A stretch of DNA of 64,000 bases from a virus (IMGVR_UViG_3300037502_000580:23452-87451); one strand, 5' to 3'. Positions 36,584 to 46,167 are shown, counted from the first letter of the stretch. Notes: generated by a model not told the origin, from the sequence alone. Numbers and translations are program-made.

Positions 36584-38521
36584 ATGGCAAGTTCATACAG
36601 CCCACTAAAAGTCGAACTTATCGGTACCGGCGAGCAAGCTGGTACCTGGGGTACGACAACCAACACGAACTTAGGCACAGCGTTAGAAGAAGCGATCACA
36701 GGCCGTGCTACGGCTACGTTTCCCACAGATGCTAACTATACGCTGCCCTATACCGATAGTAATAGTTCGCAGGTCTTTCGTAATCTCGTCCTGAATGTAA
36801 CCTCTTCAGCTAATCTGGGGGCTACAAGAGACTTAATAATTCCCGCTATTGAAAAGCAATATATCGTTGAGAATAATACTTCCGGTAGCCAAAGCATTCG
36901 CATTAAAACTTCTGCTGGTACAGGTGTAACTATCTCAAATGGTAGAACCGCACACGTCTACTGTGATGGCACCAATACACGGTTTGCTGATGATCTTGTA
37001 GATATTAATGGTGGATCTATTGACGGCACGCCTATCGGTGCTTCTGCTACTTCAACCGGTGCCTTTACTACTGTAAACGCAACATCTGTAACAGCAACCA
37101 CTGTTAACACAACCAACCTTAACTTAACCTCTCCTTTGGGGGTCACATCTGGTGGTACGGGACTGGCAACTGCGACACAGGGCGATATTCTTTATTCTTC
37201 TGCTAGTAATACCTATGTTGCCTTACCCAAAAATACAACTGCTACCCGGTATCTTGCTAATACTGGCACGAGTAATAATCCGGCATGGTCACAGGTTGAT
37301 TTAACAAACGGCGTAACTGGAAACCTGCCTGTTACAAATGGTGGTACAAATTTAAACACCGTAGCACAGGGCGACATCCTCTACGCCTCGGCAACTAATA
37401 CTTTTCTTGCGCTGCCTAAGAACACTACTGCAACACGCTATCTCTCCAATACCGGCACTAGCAACAACCCTGCTTGGTCGCAGATCGATCTCACAAATGG
37501 TGTGACAGGAACCCTACCCGTTAATCGTGGGGGTACTGGCGTAGCTTCTGTAACGGCTGGTGCGTTATTACTCGGTGCTGGTACAAGTGCTTTTACTACC
37601 CTTACTGGTACGGTGACGGGTCAAGTTGTTTCTTGGAATAACACTTCTGCTACCTGGGAAGTTGGCACGGTAGCTTCTTCGGGAGTTACATCATTTAGCG
37701 CTGGCACGACAGGCTTTACACCCAGTACAGGCACGACAGGTGCAGTAACTCTTGCTGGCACATTAAATGTGGCAAACGGTGGTACCGGTCAGACTTCCTA
37801 TACCAACGGACAACTTCTTATTGGCAACACTACTGGTAATACACTTACTAAATCTACGTTAACTGCTGGTACGGGAATTAGCATTACGAACGGTGCTGGG
37901 TCAATAACAATTGCGTCTACTGTAACTTCCGGTGGTGTTAACGGACAAGTTTTTACTGGAAACGGTACTTTTACTATTCCAGCAAATGTTACTAGGCTTA
38001 AAGTCACGGTAGTCGGTGGAGGTGGAGGTGGTGGTGCGTTTTATAACTCAGGATGCAGTACGTCTATGGGTGGTGGTGGAGGCGGTGGGGGTGCCGCAAT
38101 TAAATGGCTATCTGGGTTAACTCCTGGTAGTACACTTTCTGTAACGGTAGGTGCTGGAGGCTCTGGCGGTAGCTCTGGAAACACATCATCTGTTGCGTCT
38201 GGAACACAAACTATAACCACTGTTTCTGCAACTGGAGGTGCCGCAGGGGGTGCTGGATTTTTTGGAAGCGGTTTTGGTGGTGCTGGCGGTTTAGGGTCAA
38301 ATGGAGATTTGAATATTGGTGGGTCTGCTGGAAGTCCAGGTATGAATGTAGCCCCACAAACTAATGGTACAGGGGGTTCTTCTATACTTGGGGGTGGTGG
38401 TGTTGCAACTCAAGGCTCAGGATCTACTGGACGACCGTATGGTGGTGGTGCGTCAGGTGGTGGAAGTTTTCCCTCCCCTGATGGGGTCGGGGCAGCTGGT
38501 GTAGTAATTTTTGAATGGTGA
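36584..38521 (+). CDS. Tail fibre with glycine-rich receptor domain
   Basis: 645 residues. The N terminus (SSYSPLKVELIGTGEQAGTW) is a common fibre domain. A tandem duplication of about 56 residues (QGDILYSSASNTYVALPKNT versus QGDILYASATNTFLALPKNT) forms the shaft. The last 170 residues are polyglycine sheets (GGGGGGGAFYNSGC onward, ending GVVIFEW), similar in character to glycine-rich receptor-binding tips such as T2 gp38. Probably the main receptor contact. Confidence 0.8.
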   Translation: MASSYSPLKVELIGTGEQAGTWGTTTNTNLGTALEEAITGRATATFPTDANYTLPYTDSNSSQVFRNLVLNVTSSANLGATRDLIIPAIEKQYIVENNTSGSQSIRIKTSAGTGVTISNGRTAHVYCDGTNTRFADDLVDINGGSIDGTPIGASATSTGAFTTVNATSVTATTVNTTNLNLTSPLGVTSGGTGLATATQGDILYSSASNTYVALPKNTTATRYLANTGTSNNPAWSQVDLTNGVTGNLPVTNGGTNLNTVAQGDILYASATNTFLALPKNTTATRYLSNTGTSNNPAWSQIDLTNGVTGTLPVNRGGTGVASVTAGALLLGAGTSAFTTLTGTVTGQVVSWNNTSATWEVGTVASSGVTSFSAGTTGFTPSTGTTGAVTLAGTLNVANGGTGQTSYTNGQLLIGNTTGNTLTKSTLTAGTGISITNGAGSITIASTVTSGGVNGQVFTGNGTFTIPANVTRLKVTVVGGGGGGGAFYNSGCSTSMGGGGGGGGAAIKWLSGLTPGSTLSVTVGAGGSGGSSGNTSSVASGTQTITTVSATGGAAGGAGFFGSGFGGAGGLGSNGDLNIGGSAGSPGMNVAPQTNGTGGSSILGGGGVATQGSGSTGRPYGGGASGGGSFPSPDGVGAAGVVIFEW

Positions 38522-38525
38522 CAAT

Positions 38526-38756
38526 ATGAAAGCACTTATAGCGACAAATGAACCTAGAGAGACTGGCTATCGTGTAGCTGAAGTTGACCCTCAAGAGACT
38601 TTCCATGCGGATATGCCGCTCTTCTGGACTGACTGCCCAGACTATGTAGTGGCGGATCGTTACTGGTATAACCCAGTAGACCAACAGTTTGTTAAGTTCC
38701 CAGAGCCAGAACCCCCTGTAACACAACCACAGACCACTGGTACTCAAGATCTATGA
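38526..38756 (+). CDS. Small conserved fibre-associated protein
   Basis: 76 residues: MKALIATNEPRETGYRVAEV, DPQETFHADMPLFWTDCPDY and VVADRYWYNPVDQQFVKFPE. The 'GyRVaeV.....F.....L.W..C...V..D.yWY' pattern is common directly after fibre genes. ATG 38526 is preferred to the upstream TTG that overlaps the fibre stop. Possibly a fibre-assembly protein. Confidence 0.65.
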   Translation: MKALIATNEPRETGYRVAEVDPQETFHADMPLFWTDCPDYVVADRYWYNPVDQQFVKFPEPEPPVTQPQTTGTQDL

Positions 38757-39031
38757 ACGCTGTAAACCCCACCCATTCGTTTTCATACGCAGGCGCTATG
38801 GTAAATGTATATCACGCTAACAAGGGTCAGGGTTTACCAAAGCACGAACATCTGTACGCTCACGCCACACTATGCACATCAGGCTCCTGCATCATCAGAA
38901 AAGAGACTGTAGAGAAGGTCATCACTAAAGATGATGGTGCGTTTAACCTCCTAGCAAAGCAATGGCATGAGATAGAAGCACTGGAAGATGGAACTGTTTT
39001 TATCAATATCTTTGATGCAAAGTATCAATAG
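38753..39031 (+). CDS. Small cupin-like protein
   Basis: 92 residues: NVYHANKGQGLPKHEHLYAH then ATLCTSGSCIIRKETVEKVI and AKQWHEIEALEDGTVFINIF. The KHEHxYxHxT segment and the later WHEI are in the right order for a cupin metal site (H-x-H ... H). Domain call is moderate. ATGA overlap with the previous gene. Substrate unknown. Confidence 0.6.
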   Translation: MNAVNPTHSFSYAGAMVNVYHANKGQGLPKHEHLYAHATLCTSGSCIIRKETVEKVITKDDGAFNLLAKQWHEIEALEDGTVFINIFDAKYQ

Positions 39032-39038
39032 GTGACCT

Positions 39039-39452
39039 ATGAATACCGACATCGAACTGTTAAAGATTCAGGCTCAGATCGAGCTTGACAAGTTAGAGGC
39101 CCAAGCCGCTGCCAAGGATGTTGCGGGTAAAGCGATTGGTAAGCACGGGCTACCCTACATCACTGCCATAGTAGTCATCGGTGTTGTTGCCAGCATCTTC
39201 TTGGATGAAAGCAAGATGGCTGCGGTCATGGGCCTACTCGGTGCTTCACTCACCGCCTTGATCTCTATGCTTAACGGCATTGCTGGCACGGCACCGAAAC
39301 AAGAGCGCCCAGAGTTTGAAGTCATCAAGACCCTTATCGACAGGTTAGACAAGCTGGCAGACAAAGCCGAGCCTATGGCAGTTACGGTAGATGGCGAGCG
39401 GGTAATAGTACGGAAAGGTGACGATGTAGTTACGACCGGAAAGGGAAAGTGA
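39039..39452 (+). CDS. Holin-like two-span membrane protein
   Basis: 137 residues. A charged coiled N terminus (LLKIQAQIELDKLEAQAAAK) is followed by two hydrophobic segments (about 37-55 and 59-84: YITAIVVIGVVASIF, AAVMGLLGASLTALISMLNG) and a charged C terminus. Position before a 3TM holin and an endolysin-type gene suggests a holin, pinholin or antiholin. Its stop overlaps the next start (TGATG). Confidence 0.65.
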   Translation: MNTDIELLKIQAQIELDKLEAQAAAKDVAGKAIGKHGLPYITAIVVIGVVASIFLDESKMAAVMGLLGASLTALISMLNGIAGTAPKQERPEFEVIKTLIDRLDKLADKAEPMAVTVDGERVIVRKGDDVVTTGKGK

Positions 39453-39889
39453 TGCTACCCATTGCCGCACTGCTGTCTATCGGAGAAAAGGTACTCGATA
39501 AGGTACTTCCCGATCCCCAGGCCAAAGCCGAAGCCCAGGCCAAACTCATGGAGATGGCACAGAAGGGGCAGCTGGCTGAACTGGAGTTCATGGCTAAAGA
39601 GATGGACTCAGCCAGACGGCGGGAGATTGAGATTGCGGTATCGGCTAATGCGCCCTTCATCAGCAAGGTAGTGACGCCTATCCTGGCGCTAGGCACGGTT
39701 GGCCTGACCTTTATCCTCTTTACCGTCATCATTTTTGTAGATGTCAACGCCCAATCTAAAGACATTCTGGTCTACGTGCTGGGCGGTCTTACCTCTGCCA
39801 TGACTATGGTGCTTGGGTACTACTTCGGTAGTTCTGCTGGTAGTAAAGAGAAAACTAAACAGATTGACGATCTGCTTGAGAAGAAATGA
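39452..39889 (+). CDS. Holin (3TM/GTA-holin family)
   Basis: 145 residues. The N-terminal amphipathic part (IGEKVLDKVLPDPQAKAEAQ, KLMEMAQKGQLAELEFMAKE) and hydrophobic segments at about 72-97 and 104-126 match the phage/GTA 3TM holin family. A Lys-rich C terminus (SKEKTKQIDDLLEKK) follows. It makes holes in the inner membrane and times lysis. Its stop overlaps the first of a chain of mini-ORFs that leads to the endolysin-type gene. Confidence 0.8.
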   Translation: MLPIAALLSIGEKVLDKVLPDPQAKAEAQAKLMEMAQKGQLAELEFMAKEMDSARRREIEIAVSANAPFISKVVTPILALGTVGLTFILFTVIIFVDVNAQSKDILVYVLGGLTSAMTMVLGYYFGSSAGSKEKTKQIDDLLEKK

Positions 39890-39930
39890 CTTGGTTTGAC
39901 AAGATTCTGTACATGACGGATAAGGAATGA
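39886..39930 (+). CDS. Mini-ORF at start of the coupling chain
   Basis: Fourteen codons, MTWFDKILYMTDKE. Its ATG overlaps the holin stop and its TGA overlaps the next ATG. It may be a short leader peptide for translational coupling rather than a functional protein. The DNA of its second half is the unit of the adjacent tandem repeat. Confidence 0.4.
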   Translation: MTWFDKILYMTDKE

Positions 39931-39989
39931 CAAGATTCTGTACATGACGGATAAGGAATGACAAGATTCTGGCTATAACAGATAAGGAA
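39897..39989 (+). repeat. Three tandem 31-bp repeats between holin and endolysin
   Basis: Units at 39897-39927, 39928-39958 and 39959-39989; the first two are identical, the third differs in the middle. Each unit contains TGACAAGATTCTG and ATAAGGAA. 31 bp equals one 7-codon and one 6-codon reading frame joined by two 4-base ATGA overlaps. The result is a staircase of mini-ORFs (39927-39947, 39944-39961, 39958-39978, 39989-40000) ending with a TAATG at the endolysin ATG. Confidence 0.85.
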
Positions 39990-39999
39990 TGACAAGATA

Positions 40000-40467
40000 A
40001 TGACCCAACTGACCAAGAACTTCAGCCTAGCCGAGATGGCCAAAAGTGAGACGGCGTTGCGTCATGGTCTTGAGAACAACCCTGGCCCAGATGAACTAAA
40101 CAACTTGCTGAACCTCTGCGCCAACGTATTGCAGCCTATCCGTGACCACTATCAGAAGGGTGTCAAGGTCAACTCGGGCTATCGCTCGCCAGACGTAAAT
40201 GCTAAAGTGGGCGGGTCGAGAACCTCGGATCACTGCCGGGGAATGGCTGCTGACATTGAGATACCGGGGGTGCCAAATGCAGAGCTTGCTGCTTATATTA
40301 GAGACAACCTGGCTTACACACAGCTTATTCTGGAATTCTATACTCCTGGTGTACCTGACAGTGGTTGGGTTCATGTTAGTTACGATGACAAAGATCTGAA
40401 GAAACAGGTCTTGACCGCAACCCGTAAAGACGGCAAAACCGTATATCTGCCTGGACTGGTAGCCTAA
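40000..40467 (+). CDS. M15-family peptidase endolysin
   Basis: 155 residues. Peptidase M15_3-like motifs are [12 protein letters not shown] (H78, D85) and SGWVHVSY (H125), the zinc ligands of LAS peptidases; YRSP (61-64) is also typical. It cleaves peptide bonds in peptidoglycan cross-links. The ATG at 40000 is reached through the mini-ORF chain with AAGGA 11 bases upstream, so its translation may depend on ribosomes from the holin. Confidence 0.9.
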   Translation: MTQLTKNFSLAEMAKSETALRHGLENNPGPDELNNLLNLCANVLQPIRDHYQKGVKVNSGYRSPDVNAKVGGSRTSDHCRGMAADIEIPGVPNAELAAYIRDNLAYTQLILEFYTPGVPDSGWVHVSYDDKDLKKQVLTATRKDGKTVYLPGLVA

Positions 40468-40468
40468 T

Positions 40469-42598
40469 ATGGCGTTTATAAAGCTAATATTTAAGCCGGG
40501 GGTAAACCGAGACACTACCAACTACGCTAACGAAGGCGGGTGGTATGAGTGCGATAAAGTTCGGTTTTACTCAGGTTATCCACAGAAGTTAGGTGGTTGG
40601 GTCAAGTACGCGCCTGAGACCTTTATCGGCGTCTGCCGTCAGATGTGGAATTGGTTCACGTCGTTTACTGATGACCTGATGGCTATTGGCACAGACAAAA
40701 AGCTCTATATTGAGACTGCTGCCCAGTACTACGACATCACGCCTATACGAGCCACGTTCATAAGCCCTGCTACTAATAACTGTGTTGAGACGGGCTTTAG
40801 CGGTACTGGCAGTATTTCAGGCACGGTACTTACCATTTCTGGCGTTACCTCAGGCGCTTTGGCTATTGGTAGTGTGATTACCACTGGCGCTTCTGCTGGT
40901 ACGACAATTGTTGCCTTTCTTACCGGCCTGGGTGGTACAGGCACTTATCAGGTAAACAACTCACAGACTGTCGGTTCTACGGCGATTGCTGTTGCCGCGT
41001 CTACTACGGTCACATTTGGGGTGGCTACGCATGGATGTCAGGTTGGTGACTACATCACAGTTTCAGGCGTTACAGGTACCGTAGGCGGTGTACCTAATGC
41101 AGATCTCAATAAAGAGCTTGTTGTCACGCAGGTCATCGACGCTAATAACTTTACGGTTGTAGTGGCTACCGCTTCTACTTCAGTGGCTACAGGTGGTGGT
41201 ACGGGCATAACTATCGTTTGCCAAATTAGTGTTGGTTTTTCAACGCAGACCGCAGGTTATGGTTGGGGTACAGGTGGCTGGGGTAGCGTTGGCTGGGGTT
41301 TGTCTTCTGCTCAACCAGTGTACTTGCCGCAGCGGGATTGGTTTTTTGACAACTTCAATAACGATCTTGTTGCTAACATTCGTGCTAATACGGCAGGGTC
41401 TGGCGCTGCTCTTGGTGGGCCTATTTACTACTGGGAGCGTGGTACATCTGTTAACCCGTCTACAGCTCTAGATACCCCGGCGGTACTTTTGTCGTCTTTA
41501 TCAGGCGCTGATTCTGTGCCTGTGACCGCTGGGCAAATTCTTGTTTCGCAGAACGATAAGCATCTTTTGGCATTTGGTTGCCAGCCTTATGGGGGTACTG
41601 CTTCTGATTACGATCCGTTGCTTATTCGGTGGGCCAGCCAAGATGAACCTATGTATTGGAATCCGCTAGGCACAACGCCTAATAGTTTGCCGAGTTCTGC
41701 TGGGTTCTTACGTGTATCCCGTGGCTCACGGATCATTCGTGCTATACCTACTCGCCAAGAGACCGTAGTCTTTACTGACACGCACGTTTACTCACTGCAG
41801 TTCTTAGGCACCACGGAAGTCTTTGGCCTGCAAGAACTGTCTGACAGCATCTCAATCATGTCGCCTCGTGCGCCGACATCGGTAAACAACGTGGTCTTTT
41901 GGATGGGTACCGATAAGTTCTATATGTACGACGGTCGTGTACAAGTTCTGCCATGCACGCTTCGTGAGTATGTCTTTAAAGACATAAACCTAGCCCAGTC
42001 TGACCAGGTTATTTCTGGTACGAACGAGAGCTATAACGAAGTCTGGTGGTACTACTGCAGTGCTGGTTCTTCTTTTGTAGATCGTTACATTATTTTTAAT
42101 TACTTAGATCAACTCTGGTACTACGGCAATCTTGAGCGCACAGCATGGCTCGATAAGGCATCTTCCGGTAAACCTTTAGCTGCTGAATATGACCCAGCTA
42201 CAGGTAATTCCTATCTTTATCAGCACGAAACCGGCGTAGACGCTGACGGTGCGCCTATGGAAGCCTACATCCAGTCTTCTGACTTTGACATCGGTGACGG
42301 CGAGAAGTTTATGCTTACCCGTCGTATGATCCCCGACATAAACTTTGTATCGTCTACGGCACAGAATCCTGAAGTTGACTTAACTGTACGCCCAAGAAAC
42401 TGGCCTGGGTCTAATTTCACCAACGACCCTTCTGACACACAGCGGGTGATCCAGACTTCTGTTAGCCAATATACAAATCAGATTTTCGTTCGGGCACGCG
42501 CTAGGCAGTTAGCCATCAAAGTCGCATCTGATGATCTAGGTGTGTTCTGGCAGTTAGGTGCCTTGCGTCTGGATGCTAGAGAGGATGGTAAGCAGTAA
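40469..42598 (+). CDS. Tail/DNA-stabilisation protein (P22 gp10/T7 gp12-like, tentative)
   Basis: 709 residues. The N terminus ([40 protein letters not shown]) and repeats of W-x-F are typical of podovirus tail 'stabilisation' or nozzle proteins. The middle has Ser/Thr/Gly-rich inserts (about 110-240), and the C-terminal half has [20 protein letters not shown] and [20 protein letters not shown]. It probably forms the distal tail tube. No good ribosome site is seen, so coupling with the endolysin gene is likely. Confidence 0.7.
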   Translation: MAFIKLIFKPGVNRDTTNYANEGGWYECDKVRFYSGYPQKLGGWVKYAPETFIGVCRQMWNWFTSFTDDLMAIGTDKKLYIETAAQYYDITPIRATFISPATNNCVETGFSGTGSISGTVLTISGVTSGALAIGSVITTGASAGTTIVAFLTGLGGTGTYQVNNSQTVGSTAIAVAASTTVTFGVATHGCQVGDYITVSGVTGTVGGVPNADLNKELVVTQVIDANNFTVVVATASTSVATGGGTGITIVCQISVGFSTQTAGYGWGTGGWGSVGWGLSSAQPVYLPQRDWFFDNFNNDLVANIRANTAGSGAALGGPIYYWERGTSVNPSTALDTPAVLLSSLSGADSVPVTAGQILVSQNDKHLLAFGCQPYGGTASDYDPLLIRWASQDEPMYWNPLGTTPNSLPSSAGFLRVSRGSRIIRAIPTRQETVVFTDTHVYSLQFLGTTEVFGLQELSDSISIMSPRAPTSVNNVVFWMGTDKFYMYDGRVQVLPCTLREYVFKDINLAQSDQVISGTNESYNEVWWYYCSAGSSFVDRYIIFNYLDQLWYYGNLERTAWLDKASSGKPLAAEYDPATGNSYLYQHETGVDADGAPMEAYIQSSDFDIGDGEKFMLTRRMIPDINFVSSTAQNPEVDLTVRPRNWPGSNFTNDPSDTQRVIQTSVSQYTNQIFVRARARQLAIKVASDDLGVFWQLGALRLDAREDGKQ

Positions 42599-43273
42599 AT
42601 GGGGATGGTCAAGTTCAAGTCCCCTGCGCTACCGCTCCCCCGTGAGTTGTACGATAGGCAGTACTTTGATCAGTTTATTCGTGTCCTTACGCTCTACTTC
42701 AACCAGCTAGACTCAACAACGCCGCTCCAGAATGACTACTACGTTGGCGGTGGCTGGTTTTTAACTAACCCGCACATCTCTGCTTCTGATTCTACCGATC
42801 AGATTGCTGGCGGCAATAACACGCCTACGATTGTAGAGTGGAACACGTTAGATTCTAGTTTTGGCTGGACGCTGGCTGCACCGGGCACTGCTACTGCTGG
42901 GTACGCTGGATTCTATAAGATCACATACAGTCTGCAGTTCATTAATACTGCTAATGCCGTTCACTACGCTACAGTCTGGCTCAAGGTTAATAACAACGAC
43001 GTGCCTAACTCATCAACAATCTTTACTATTCCGGCTAGAAAAAGCTCTAGCCCTGGCGAAGAAGGCTATCTTGCAGCTTACTCTGAAATTTCATTTAATA
43101 TGAATGTTGGGGATGAGGTAGAGCTTTACTGGGCTACAGATCAGGCAGGTGACCCTACGGTGCCGACTACTGGTGTTTATATTTTCCACGATGCTGCCCA
43201 GACAACTCCCTTTGCTAGACCTGCGATACCGTCTGCCATCGGGTCAATTACTTTTGTCTCGGCCCTTTCCTGA
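42599..43273 (+). CDS. Hypothetical virion protein
   Basis: 224 residues: KSPALPLPRELYDRQYFDQF, IRVLTLYFNQLDSTTPLQND then a TNF/C1q-like beta region (FGWTLAAPGTATAGYAGFYK, ITYSLQFINTANAVHYATVW). The helix plus jelly-roll arrangement suits a tail appendage. The ATG follows the upstream stop directly. Confidence 0.65.
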   Translation: MGMVKFKSPALPLPRELYDRQYFDQFIRVLTLYFNQLDSTTPLQNDYYVGGGWFLTNPHISASDSTDQIAGGNNTPTIVEWNTLDSSFGWTLAAPGTATAGYAGFYKITYSLQFINTANAVHYATVWLKVNNNDVPNSSTIFTIPARKSSSPGEEGYLAAYSEISFNMNVGDEVELYWATDQAGDPTVPTTGVYIFHDAAQTTPFARPAIPSAIGSITFVSALS

Positions 43274-43288
43274 ATCTTGATTAAACTC

Positions 43289-43294
43289 TAAAAT
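43289..43294 (+). promoter_or_regulatory. TAAAAT -10-like element before the internal virion genes
   Basis: TAAAAT ends 6 bp before the ATG at 43301, the same gap as TATAAT and the terminase ATG, and no Shine-Dalgarno sequence precedes that ATG. A second leaderless start is possible. No -35 match is seen. Confidence 0.3.
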
Positions 43295-43300
43295 ACTGCT

Positions 43301-45022
43301 ATGAACGGACTCCCCGCCCTCGCCCAAGACTTAGCCGCCTACGGTCGCAATGGCGACTCGATGCTTGTCCACATGACCCCTGGCGAAGTACGGGGTCTAC
43401 AAGCACTGGCAACTACCCACGGTGGCTCACTCTCCGTCAACCCAGATACGGGGTTAGTAGAGGCTAACTTCTTAAAACGGATTCTTCCTGCTATAGCAGG
43501 TGCTGCTTTAGCGGCTACTGGTATCGGTGCTCCCATGGCGGGGCTTATGGTTGGTGGGTTTGAGACTATTCGCACTGGTGACCTAGGCCAAGGACTTTTG
43601 GCTGGTCTTGGCGCATTTGGTGGCGCGGGGATGGGTAACGCCTTAAGTACTGCAGGGCAAGCTAGTACCCAAGCGGCAGCGCAAACTGCGGCTGCTGGCC
43701 CTGACTTAGCTGCACAAACTACTGCAATGGGAGACATCGGTGCGGGGCAAAGTTTTTATGGCAACACGATTGGCCCAGAAATAACGCCAGCAACGCCAAC
43801 TTTTACTGAGACTGGGGCGCAATTAGCGCCTACAGCGGCACCTACAACGACGGCTACACCGGCACTAACCCCTGAGCAAATAACTGCTGGGCAACTGCCT
43901 GGAACCGCAGCTACTGGCCCCTCTAAAATAGCTGACATGGGCGCAGGGTTTGAATCTCTCGGTGCTGAGTCAGATGTTGGGCGTAGGGCGTTTATGAAGG
44001 ACATTGGTGGGTATTCTGGTTTAGCCCAGTCAACCCTTGCAACAGCAGCACCGTTTGCATACGAAGAACCAGAACCCATACCTACGCCTGAAGATCCTTA
44101 CGCTAACTATAAAGGGCCGGTAAAGCCTTCGCAGCGTAACGTTTCTTACCCGTCAGATGACTTCCGTAGGCGTAGGACTTCAGAGTTCACGTACTTTGAT
44201 CCGTCAAACCCCATACCTTACGCCGATGGTGGATCGACTATGTCGCCTCAGGCACAGGTGATGCAGAACATCGCCAACATTCAGAACCTTGCTGGAATTC
44301 CGGCAATTGGCGCAACTCTGCCTGCTACGGCACCTGCGGCTCGTTCTGGACTGGTCTACAATCCGATACAGGGAACTGCCGGTCGAGGCTTGGTCTATAA
44401 CCCAGTAGAAACTGTAGCTACGCAAGCGCCGAGAACAGAGACTAACTATGGGTTCAAGCCTGTTGAGTATGCAGATAAGCCTGACTTGACGGGGTTAGAG
44501 CTTCCTGGGCTTAGGGCAATGATAAATAAAATGTCTGGGGGAGATGGGAGCGGTATAGGGGCACAGTACGAATTTGACCGTGCTACTCAGACCTTACGCC
44601 CGTCACAAGCATACCTCGACGCTATTGCGGCACGCCGTCAACAGATTGCAGATGAACAAGCAGAAGCAGCGGCGGCTGCAGCTGCAGCAACTAATTACAT
44701 GGGTGGCGGGTTTGAAAAAGGTGGCTCTGTACCTACGCTAGAAGAAGGCGGCTTCGTCCTTACCAAGAAGGCTGTTGACGGCCTAGGTCGTGGTAGCAAC
44801 AAGCGTGGGCAGAAAGTGGCAACTCGTGGTTTAGGTGCTGTGCCAATTAAAGGGCCGGGCACCGGTACTAGCGACTCGATCCCCACGACTATTGCAGGTA
44901 AGCAACGTGCTCTAGTCTCTAATGGAGAAGCCTACGTACCCGCGAAGAAGGTCAAACAAAACGGTGGTGCCAAAGCGTTTTACAATCTTATGGCCCGTGC
45001 TGAGAAGGCTGCAAGGCGCTAA
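43301..45022 (+). CDS. Internal virion/ejection protein (probable)
   Basis: 573 residues. The N terminus (ALAQDLAAYGRNGDSMLVHM, TPGEVRGLQALATTHGGSLS) and the C-terminal TSDSIPTTIAGKQRALVSNG, EAYVPAKKVKQNGGAKAFYN are conserved modules of virion proteins. A hydrophobic Gly/Ala segment (ILPAIAGAALAATGIGAPMA) could insert in a membrane during DNA ejection. The middle is Ala/Pro/Thr low complexity. Its stop overlaps the hydroxylase start (TAATG). Confidence 0.7.
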   Translation: MNGLPALAQDLAAYGRNGDSMLVHMTPGEVRGLQALATTHGGSLSVNPDTGLVEANFLKRILPAIAGAALAATGIGAPMAGLMVGGFETIRTGDLGQGLLAGLGAFGGAGMGNALSTAGQASTQAAAQTAAAGPDLAAQTTAMGDIGAGQSFYGNTIGPEITPATPTFTETGAQLAPTAAPTTTATPALTPEQITAGQLPGTAATGPSKIADMGAGFESLGAESDVGRRAFMKDIGGYSGLAQSTLATAAPFAYEEPEPIPTPEDPYANYKGPVKPSQRNVSYPSDDFRRRRTSEFTYFDPSNPIPYADGGSTMSPQAQVMQNIANIQNLAGIPAIGATLPATAPAARSGLVYNPIQGTAGRGLVYNPVETVATQAPRTETNYGFKPVEYADKPDLTGLELPGLRAMINKMSGGDGSGIGAQYEFDRATQTLRPSQAYLDAIAARRQQIADEQAEAAAAAAAATNYMGGGFEKGGSVPTLEEGGFVLTKKAVDGLGRGSNKRGQKVATRGLGAVPIKGPGTGTSDSIPTTIAGKQRALVSNGEAYVPAKKVKQNGGAKAFYNLMARAEKAARR

Positions 45023-45921
45023 TGGAACTTCAAATAAATACTTTGTGGATTGAAAGGCTCCTAAAAAAGCCGTTTCATAAGTATTGTTTGTTGGGCGACA
45101 AGCGCTATTTTGACCCGTACTATTTTCCTGTTGCTAAAGAACTTGAGGACAACTTTGCAGTTGTACAGGCAGAGTTAAAAGATATTCTCAAACGTTACGA
45201 TGACTTTGCCCCTTTTCAAAGCATTTCGCCAGACCAGACCTACATCTCTAACGATGACAAGTGGCGCATGTTTTTCTTTAAGGCAGCGGGGGTAAATTTT
45301 GGGCGTAACCAGCAGTTTGCGCCAGAGACTTTTAAGATTCTAAACAAGCACAAAGACGTTATATCGGCTTACATATCGGTGCTTGGACCACGAAAGATGC
45401 TGATGCCGCATGAAGGGCCGTGGTCTGGAATCTTGCGTATGCACTTAGGTGTTGCAATACCAGGAGATAAGCAGTGCACTCTTGTTAATGGTGGCGAAAA
45501 ATATCATTGGCAAGAAGGTAAAACAGTGCTATTTGATGATACTTACGAGCACATTGCTGTAAATGAAACAGACGAGATTCGTGCCATATTGTTTTTAGAT
45601 CTTATGCGCCCTTTGCCTCAACCATGGAAGTTTATAAACTGGGCGGTTTTAAGAACATCAGTCTTATTCCCTTATATCTGGGTGCCGTACTTTAGGCATA
45701 AGCGCTGGGAAAAGAAGTTTTACGGAGAAGACAAATGCAATGCACCATGGTACCCCGTGACTTTATTGACCAAGTTTGGGAGCAAGTTAGAGAGTACTTG
45801 GCGGGGGCTGCGGGATACACTCATGGGCGCTATGATGTGGATGACATCTACGATGCGATCATGGACTATGACCACACGCTTTGGGTTGCGTTTACAGAGC
45901 AAGGCATCAAAGGAGCAGTAG
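45022..45921 (+). CDS. Aspartyl/asparaginyl beta-hydroxylase
   Basis: 299 residues. A 2-oxoglutarate/Fe(II) dioxygenase domain (PF05118 type) spans about 70-200: MPHEGPWSG (H130), RMHLG (H141), FDDTYEHIAVN (H177) and the 2OG-binding R187 in DEIRAIL. These enzymes hydroxylate Asp/Asn side chains. Phage copies sit among virion genes, so a virion protein or small molecule is a possible substrate. The last 60 residues (from about 238) coincide with the next gene in another frame and look like read-through after loss of an earlier stop. Confidence 0.85.
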   Translation: MELQINTLWIERLLKKPFHKYCLLGDKRYFDPYYFPVAKELEDNFAVVQAELKDILKRYDDFAPFQSISPDQTYISNDDKWRMFFFKAAGVNFGRNQQFAPETFKILNKHKDVISAYISVLGPRKMLMPHEGPWSGILRMHLGVAIPGDKQCTLVNGGEKYHWQEGKTVLFDDTYEHIAVNETDEIRAILFLDLMRPLPQPWKFINWAVLRTSVLFPYIWVPYFRHKRWEKKFYGEDKCNAPWYPVTLLTKFGSKLESTWRGLRDTLMGAMMWMTSTMRSWTMTTRFGLRLQSKASKEQ

Positions 45922-46166
45922 TTACAAACTTTACGCATTACCCAAAGAAAAAGTACTTAGTAATGGTTTTTTGTGGTGGGGTAGATTTAGATGAATGGAA
46001 AGACCCAATGCTAAAACTGTTACAGCATTACGCGCATGACACACAGTGCGACGGTATCGAAGCAACTGCGCGCCTAGGATGGACCAAGATTTTTAGGAAC
46101 GATGGACATGTTCCTTTATGGCAAACATTTCAGTTACCTGCTGCTGATGCAGGGTTAGGAGCATAA
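45735..46166 (+). CDS. GNAT-like acetyltransferase-fold phage protein
   Basis: 143 residues: VPRDFIDQVWEQVREYLAGA, AGYTHGRYDVDDIYDAIMDY, LWVAFTEQGIKGAVVTNFTH, YLVMVFCGGVDLDEWKDPML and GIEATARLGWTKIFRNDGHV. This matches a family common in proteobacterial phage tail/internal modules with a GNAT-like fold. ATG 45735 follows GGAGAAGACAA and overlaps the hydroxylase frame by 187 bases. Confidence 0.75.
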   Translation: MQCTMVPRDFIDQVWEQVREYLAGAAGYTHGRYDVDDIYDAIMDYDHTLWVAFTEQGIKGAVVTNFTHYPKKKYLVMVFCGGVDLDEWKDPMLKLLQHYAHDTQCDGIEATARLGWTKIFRNDGHVPLWQTFQLPAADAGLGA

Positions 46167-46167
46167 G

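Noticed and set aside
36550-36584. Promoter at TTGACA before the tail fibre gene
   Set aside because: A perfect -35 is present, but no -10-like hexamer occurs 15-19 bp downstream.
39897-39989. CRISPR array
   Set aside because: The units are directly joined without spacers and encode mini-ORFs.
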